From contig CAKPXD010000010.1 in assembly GCA_934201655.1 (NCBI GenBank), forward strand, positions 1 to 20,410: a stretch of 20,410 bases of DNA, written 5' to 3'. Under the pieces are notes generated by a model. It ran no database searches and had not been told where the DNA came from. It saw only the letters and a list, made by a program, of their open reading frames with translations. Position numbers and translations under genes: made by a program. Source of the stretch: an uncultured Streptococcus sp. Its GTDB lineage: Bacteria > Bacillota > Bacilli > Lactobacillales > Streptococcaceae. This document shows positions 16,699 to 20,410 of the stretch, one piece after another (the first letter of the stretch is position 1; each line of letters opens with the position of its first letter).

Positions 16699-17457
16699 TT
16701 ATTCAAACAACTGATAGTAATCTGAAATTTTCATCTTGGCTTTTTCATCCTTGTTTAAATCTTGGATGATTCGTCCTTCCTTCATCACAATAAGACGATT
16801 TCCATACTTGAGAGCATCTTCCATATGGTGGGTAATCATCAATGCTGTTAGATGGTCCTTGCTGACAAAGTCATCTGTCAATTCCATCAAGGCCACGCTT
16901 GTTTTAGGGTCAAGGGCTGCCGTATGTTCATCCAACAAAAGGAGTTCAGGACGTTTCAAGGTTGCCATTAAGAGGCTCAAGGCCTGTCTTTGTCCACCTG
17001 ACAAGAATTCAATCGGTGTATCCAAGTGTTTTTCTAGACCATTTCCGACTTTCTCAATGGTTGCTTGAAATTCTTCCTTGTAAGCTGAGAGTCTTCTCGG
17101 AAAAAGTCCACGTTTTTCACCACGAAACTTGGCAATCAAGAGGTTTTCTGCAACAGTCATACGAGGGGCAGTTCCCATCTTAGGATCCTGAAAGACTCGA
17201 GAAAGGTACTTAGCGCGTTTTTCAGGACTAAAATGAGTCACATCCTCACCCATGATGCGAATAGTCCCACTAGTCAAGGGCAGAGTTCCTGCAATGCTAT
17301 TAAAGAGTGTTGACTTTCCTGCTCCATTTCCACCTAAGATTGTGATGAAGTCATGTTCATAAATATCAAGCGAAACATCGTTTAGGATAATTTTTTCCTC
17401 GTCAAAGCCATTTTTAACAATTTTAGTGGCATTTCTTAATTCAACAATCGCTGTCAT
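16699..17457 (-). CDS. trpZ: Tryptophan ABC transporter ATP-binding protein
   Basis: 252-aa ABC ATPase. Walker A GGNGAGKST (about 43-51), Q-loop FQDPKMG, signature LSGGQRQ, Walker B LLLLDEH followed by TAALDP D-loop, and the switch His in MITHHMEDA. It powers import by the permease encoded just upstream, with which it overlaps by four bases (ATGA), so translation is coupled. Similar ATPases accompany ABC importers with simple binding proteins of the TrpX type. The tryptophan assignment comes from the T-box and from the known TrpXYZ set in streptococci, not from this protein alone. Last gene before a strong terminator. Confidence 0.9.
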   Translation of the reverse strand: MTAIVELRNATKIVKNGFDEEKIILNDVSLDIYEHDFITILGGNGAGKSTLFNSIAGTLPLTSGTIRIMGEDVTHFSPEKRAKYLSRVFQDPKMGTAPRMTVAENLLIAKFRGEKRGLFPRRLSAYKEEFQATIEKVGNGLEKHLDTPIEFLSGGQRQALSLLMATLKRPELLLLDEHTAALDPKTSVALMELTDDFVSKDHLTALMITHHMEDALKYGNRLIVMKEGRIIQDLNKDEKAKMKISDYYQLFE

Positions 17458-18320
17458 TTGCTTAACTTGACTCCTTTCAAATATTTATCCTTAAGGGTTG
17501 GAATGACTAGACAAGTTGCTAGGATAAGAGCACTGTATAGACGGAGGTAGCTAGTATTAAAGCCAAGAGCAATGACTCCCCATACCAAGAATTGGTAACT
17601 AATAGAACCAACAACAATAGTAACCAAGCGTTCTGCTAATGTAAGACTCTTAAAGAGTACTTCACCGATAATTAAGCTTGCAAGACCAACTACGATAACC
17701 CCGATACCACGAGAAACATCTGCGTAACCTTCCTGTTGAGCGATAAGAGCGCCAGCAAGTGCGATTACACCATTTGACAAGACCAAGCCCATCAACTCCA
17801 TACGCCCAGTATTGATACCAAAACTACGAGCCATATCTGGATTATCTCCTGTTGCGATATAAGCTTGCCCCAATTTAGTGTCTAGGAAGAAAAGCATAAG
17901 AAGGATAACCAAAGTCACAAAAATCAAACCTGTAAATAATTGATTAACCTCAGATGAAAAAGGAAGAACGTCCTGGATTTGTTTAGTTCCTAAGAGCCCA
18001 AGGTTTGCCCGTCCCATAATCATGAGCATGATAGAATGGCAAGAAGTCATCACCAAAATACCAGACAAGAGTGTTGGAATCTTTCCTTTCGTATAAAGAA
18101 GACCAGTCGCTAAACCTGCAAGACAGCCTGCTCCAACAGCTACTAAGGTAGCAAGAAAAGGATTGACACCTTGTGTAATTAGAGTTACTGCTACCGCTCC
18201 TCCAAGCGGGAAGGAACCCTCGGTTGTCATATCTGGAAAGTTGAGGATTCGAAAGGTCATAAAGATTCCCAAACCTAGAATAGCCCAGACAAATCCTTGT
18301 GAAATTATCGATACAATCAT
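17454..18320 (-). CDS. trpY: Tryptophan ABC transporter permease
   Basis: 288-aa membrane protein with about eight to nine hydrophobic segments throughout, resembling the branched-chain amino-acid/sugar (LivH/RbsC-like) permease family. The conserved NFPDMTTEGSFPLGGA near residues 27-42 is characteristic of this transporter group, and the segment ARSFGINTGRMELMGLVLSNG is the likely ATPase-contact loop. The start at 18320 has AAGGA about 12 bases upstream, a little far, so expression may be modest. It is separated from trpX by a 60-base gap that carries a terminator-like hairpin, and overlaps trpZ by four bases. Confidence 0.9.
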   Translation of the reverse strand: MIVSIISQGFVWAILGLGIFMTFRILNFPDMTTEGSFPLGGAVAVTLITQGVNPFLATLVAVGAGCLAGLATGLLYTKGKIPTLLSGILVMTSCHSIMLMIMGRANLGLLGTKQIQDVLPFSSEVNQLFTGLIFVTLVILLMLFFLDTKLGQAYIATGDNPDMARSFGINTGRMELMGLVLSNGVIALAGALIAQQEGYADVSRGIGVIVVGLASLIIGEVLFKSLTLAERLVTIVVGSISYQFLVWGVIALGFNTSYLRLYSALILATCLVIPTLKDKYLKGVKLSK

Positions 18321-18342
18321 GTTACATTCATTTCCTTCTTTT

Positions 18343-18373
18343 AAAAATTGGAGGAGATGTCTCCAACTCCTCC
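18343..18373 (-). terminator. Intercistronic hairpin between trpX and trpY
   Basis: On the minus strand GGAGGAG (18373-18367), 10-base loop, CTCCTCC (18356-18350), then AATTTTT. A GC-rich 7-base stem with a T-run: a partial terminator inside the operon. Confidence 0.75.
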
Positions 18374-18380
18374 TTTATTC

Positions 18381-19379
18381 TTATTCGATTACTTGACCAG
18401 CTTCTTTAAGAACTGATTCTGGAATCGTGATTCCAAGTTCTTGAGCTAGTTTTTTGTTGATAACTGATTTTCCAGTTGAGAAGACATTGACTGGAGTGTC
18501 TGCTGGCTTTTCACCCTTCAAGACTTTAGCGATCATCTTACCAGTAGCCACACCAAGATCGTGTTGATCAACAACTACTGATGCCAAACCACCTGCCTCT
18601 ACCATTGCAGTTGCACTTGGGTAGATTGGTTTTTTAGATGTTTGATTACTTGATACTACAGTTGAAAACGCAGATGCGATTGTGTTGTCAATTGGAACCC
18701 AGATTGCATCCACTTTTCCAGTCATAACGTTAACTGTTGAAGCAATTTCATTAGTTGATGGAACTGCAAAAGTTTCGACTTTCAAACCAGCTTTTTCAGC
18801 GTAAGCTTTGAACTCTTCAACTTGTGATTTAGAGTTATCTTCACTACTTGAGTAAAGAGCTCCAACTGTCTTGACATCAGGAGTCAATGTTTTAATCAAT
18901 TCAACCTGTTGTTCTGCAGGGTTATGGTCAGATACCCCTGTGATGTTTCCACCTGGTTTTTCCAAGTTTTGTACAAGGTTAGCTCCAACTGGGTCTGTAA
19001 TAGCTGCCATGATAACAGGAAGGTCTTTTGTGGCGCTTGCTAGACCCTGAGCTGCAGGTGTCGCAATTCCGACAACAACATCATTTCCATTTGACACCAA
19101 TTGTTTACTCATTGTTGCAACCTTACTTTGGTCACCTTCTGAGTTCATAAAGTCGATTTTAACTTGGTCGCCCTTATAGCCTTCTTCAGCAAGTCCATCT
19201 TGGATACCTTGGTAAATCAAGTCGAGTGATGGGTGACTGACGAACTGTAGAATACCAACTTTAGCAGTTTTTTTAGCTGTCTCGGTTTTAGTATCTTGTT
19301 TCGTTAAGTTAGAGTAGACCAAGCTTCCTCCAACTACAAGTGCTAGTGCTGCAATAATACCAATTAAACGTTTATTCAT
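18381..19379 (-). CDS. trpX: Tryptophan ABC transporter substrate-binding protein
   Basis: 332-aa extracytoplasmic solute-binding protein of the ABC_sub_bind (TrpX/YtgA-type) family. A hydrophobic N-terminal segment (about 4-23, LIGIIAALALVVGGSLVYSN) is followed by a Lys/Thr/Glu-rich linker and then the two-lobed domain starting KVGILQFVSHPSLDLIYQGIQDGL. The family segments GIATPAAQGL, PVIMAAITDPVGANLV and GGNITGVSDH are all present. No lipobox cysteine is seen; the protein has no Cys after its hydrophobic segment, so it is either membrane-anchored by that segment or released after cleavage. AAGGAG lies eight bases before the ATG. It is controlled by the tryptophan T-box and heads trpXYZ. The Trp ligand is inferred from regulation and orthology. 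Confidence 0.93.
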   Translation of the reverse strand: MNKRLIGIIAALALVVGGSLVYSNLTKQDTKTETAKKTAKVGILQFVSHPSLDLIYQGIQDGLAEEGYKGDQVKIDFMNSEGDQSKVATMSKQLVSNGNDVVVGIATPAAQGLASATKDLPVIMAAITDPVGANLVQNLEKPGGNITGVSDHNPAEQQVELIKTLTPDVKTVGALYSSSEDNSKSQVEEFKAYAEKAGLKVETFAVPSTNEIASTVNVMTGKVDAIWVPIDNTIASAFSTVVSSNQTSKKPIYPSATAMVEAGGLASVVVDQHDLGVATGKMIAKVLKGEKPADTPVNVFSTGKSVINKKLAQELGITIPESVLKEAGQVIE

Positions 19380-19427
19380 ATCTATTTCTCCTTATTTCAC
19401 TTAAACTTAGTAATGTTCATGTCACTT

Positions 19428-19472
19428 TCAATATAACTTTACCAAGCGTCGCCATCGTTTGATTTCCATCAT
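19428..19472 (-). CDS. Possible 14-aa leader peptide between the T-box and trpX
   Basis: Short frame ATG (19472) to TGA (19428) encoding MMEIKRWRRLVKLY. It has an unusually strong ribosome site, GGGGAGG, six bases upstream, and begins 17 bases after the T-box terminator stem. It contains one Trp codon (residue 7) and is highly basic. The trpX gene has its own AAGGAG and starts 48 bases after this stop. Whether it is translated, and whether its translation matters for trpX, cannot be told from sequence; it may equally be the remnant of an upstream gene. Confidence 0.45.
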   Translation of the reverse strand: MMEIKRWRRLVKLY

Positions 19473-19488
19473 TTTTTCCTCCCCATAG

Positions 19489-19722
19489 AAAAAGTCCTCA
19501 CACAAAAAACTTGTGTGAGGACGTCGATGCGCGGTGCCACCTCAATTATAGGAATTATTCCTATCGCTCTTACTCGCTTCACGAGTTGCACTATAAGGTG
19601 TGCTCACCGAATTCTTATGATTTCAAATTCTTAATAACATCCAGCCCAATTTCATCATCTTCTTCTATCTGTTTCCACCAACCACAGACTCGCTAAAAAA
19701 ATTCGATGATTACTTTCTGAAT
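19489..19722 (-). ncRNA. T-box riboswitch, tryptophan-specific, controlling trpXYZ
   Basis: Leader RNA that senses uncharged tRNA and lets transcription continue into trpX. All parts are visible on the minus strand. The Stem I base (19714-19705 pairing with 19641-19633) and apical stem TCTGT/ACAGA (19688-19668) are present. The probable specifier codon UGG (19643-19641) is followed by A. Hairpins GGTG/CACC and ACTCG/CGAGT correspond to the middle stems. The T-box sequence AGGTGGCACCGCG (19542-19530) has its UGGC bulge for the tRNA end. The antiterminator (GAGG with CCTC) competes with a terminator, a 12-base-pair stem GTCCTCACACAA/TTGTGTGAGGAC (19522-19494) followed by TTTTT. The Trp specificity rests on UGG in the specifier loop and on the downstream transporter; it is known for streptococcal trpXYZ. 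Confidence 0.93.
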
Positions 19723-19728
19723 GCTTAA

Positions 19729-19756
19729 ATTATATCATTTTACTAAAACTTGTCAA
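19729..19756 (-). promoter_or_regulatory. Promoter of the T-box and trpXYZ transcript
   Basis: On the minus strand consensus TTGACA (19756-19751), 16-base spacer, TGA-extended TATAAT (19734-19729). Predicted start near 19722. Both hexamers are perfect, the strongest promoter in the window; control is therefore by the T-box rather than initiation. Confidence 0.9.
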
Positions 19757-19795
19757 GGATTTTCATGAATTATTTTAAAAAATTATGAAAATTCC
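19757..19795. repeat. AT-rich imperfect inverted repeat next to the trp promoter
   Basis: Plus strand GGATTTTCAT (19757-19766) and ATGAAAATTCC (19785-19795), complementary except for one bulged base, with a partly self-complementary AATTATTTTAAAAAATT centre. It lies directly upstream of the -35 and 27 bases after the ppc stop. It could be the ppc terminator, although the following T-run is poor, or an upstream promoter element. Confidence 0.5.
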
Positions 19796-19822
19796 TACGG
19801 TTTTTGGAAAATATTGCTTGTA

Positions 19823-20410
19823 TTAACCTGAATTACGTAATCCTGTAGCAATTCCGTTAATGGTCGTATGAATCAATCTTTCCTCATGTGAGGACAACTC
19901 TCCGCGACGTTGACGCTTAATCAACTCTAACTGAATATAGTTAAGAACATTGAAATAAGGCATACGATAGTTTAGACTGTCTTTCAAGTAAGTATTTTCT
20001 GCCAAAAGTTCATCATAGCCTTCGATAGCTAATATAATGTTCTTGGTCAATTGCCATTCATCCAAAATAGTATAGTAGATTGCTTGTACTTCTTCGCTTT
20101 CACAAAGTTTAGCATATTCAAAAGCAATATTCATATTTGATTTTGATAGAACCATATCAACGTTAGATAGGAGTGACTGGAAGAATGGCCAATTTTGATA
20201 CATGTCACGAAGGTATTCAATGTTTTTTGGATCTTGATCAATAAATTCCTTGAAGCTTGAACCAACACCATACCAACCTGGGAACATGACACGACTTTGT
20301 GACCATGAGAATACCCAAGGAATGGCACGTAGACCACCAATTTCAGTGATTGTTTTACGAGCTGCTGGACGAGAACCAATATTAAAGCTTGAGATCGCCT
20401 TGATTGGACT
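19823..20410 (-). CDS. ppc: Phosphoenolpyruvate carboxylase, C-terminal part (5' end beyond the window)
   Basis: Adds bicarbonate to phosphoenolpyruvate to give oxaloacetate, refilling the carbon skeletons for aspartate-family synthesis. The open frame runs to the window edge; 195 residues are visible. They include the catalytic loop segment [11 protein letters not shown], the conserved [16 protein letters not shown] and [10 protein letters not shown], and the extreme C-terminus [10 protein letters not shown], equivalent to the family's usual GIAAGMRNTG end that is important for activity and effector binding. The ATG at 20287 is internal, not the start. In pneumococcus ppc lies next to trpXYZ, as here. 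Confidence 0.97.
   Translation of the reverse strand, partial: SPIKAISSFNIGSRPAARKTITEIGGLRAIPWVFSWSQSRVMFPGWYGVGSSFKEFIDQDPKNIEYLRDMYQNWPFFQSLLSNVDMVLSKSNMNIAFEYAKLCESEEVQAIYYTILDEWQLTKNIILAIEGYDELLAENTYLKDSLNYRMPYFNVLNYIQLELIKRQRRGELSSHEERLIHTTINGIATGLRNSG

Noticed and set aside
18317..18331. Four-codon ORF (ATG AAT GTA ACA TGA) overlapping the trpY start
   Set aside because: The AAGGA is only two bases from this ATG, too close to be used; better explained as the normal trpY leader.

Overview
The window looks like chromosome of a mitis-group or closely related Streptococcus. Codon use is low-GC Firmicute, and the housekeeping proteins resemble pneumococcal ones closely. VicK has its phosphoacceptor His at residue 218, PepX has the lactococcal Ser348/Asp468/His498 triad positions, and RpoD is 369 aa. 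From memory, pneumococcal genomes carry the same gene blocks (pgm-bta; mutY-vicRKX; pepX; ppc-trpXYZ-dnaG-rpoD-cpoA-obg) at separate loci. The joined order here therefore suggests a relative such as S. oralis, S. infantis or S. sanguinis rather than S. pneumoniae; this is an inference.

Layout. 1-986 (+): the end of phosphoglucomutase, then a thioredoxin-like protein (bta), each followed by a terminator. 1022-5107 (-): mutY, then the essential two-component operon vicR-vicK-vicX, whose final terminator is shared with bta. 5278-7557 (+): pepX, divergent from mutY. 7607-9299 (-): a 44-aa membrane protein (DUF4044-like), the GTPase gene obg and a 53-aa protein gene not called by length-limited ORF finding. 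9469-10388 (-): two tandem paralogous 149-aa membrane proteins of unknown function, the only clearly accessory-looking part. 10534-13120 (-): glycolipid synthesis genes cpoA and a GlcDAG-synthase-type glycosyltransferase, plus a 63-aa PspC-domain protein. 13230-16448 (-): the dnaG-rpoD-DUF59 operon. 16699-19379 (-): a tryptophan ABC transporter (trpXYZ) under a tryptophan T-box leader at about 19489-19722. 19823-20410 (-): the C-terminal part of phosphoenolpyruvate carboxylase.

How it works together. The core genes cover replication and transcription initiation (dnaG, rpoD), cell-wall stress sensing (vicRKX), membrane glycolipids (cpoA and partner), oxidative DNA repair (mutY), ribosome assembly (obg) and peptide or amino-acid acquisition (pepX, trpXYZ). 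The most interesting non-coding signals are: the Trp T-box followed by a 14-codon ORF with a strong ribosome site and one Trp codon; a terminator-like hairpin between trpX and trpYZ; extended -10 promoters placed so that mutY and cpoA mRNAs would start at their ATG (predicted leaderless); and repeated TTTACTT/AAGTAAA elements around the dnaG promoter. I found no CRISPR array, insertion sequence, tRNA, rRNA or clear mobile element. No complete undescribed multi-gene system is evident; the best candidates for novelty are the paralogous membrane pair and the trpX leader ORF.
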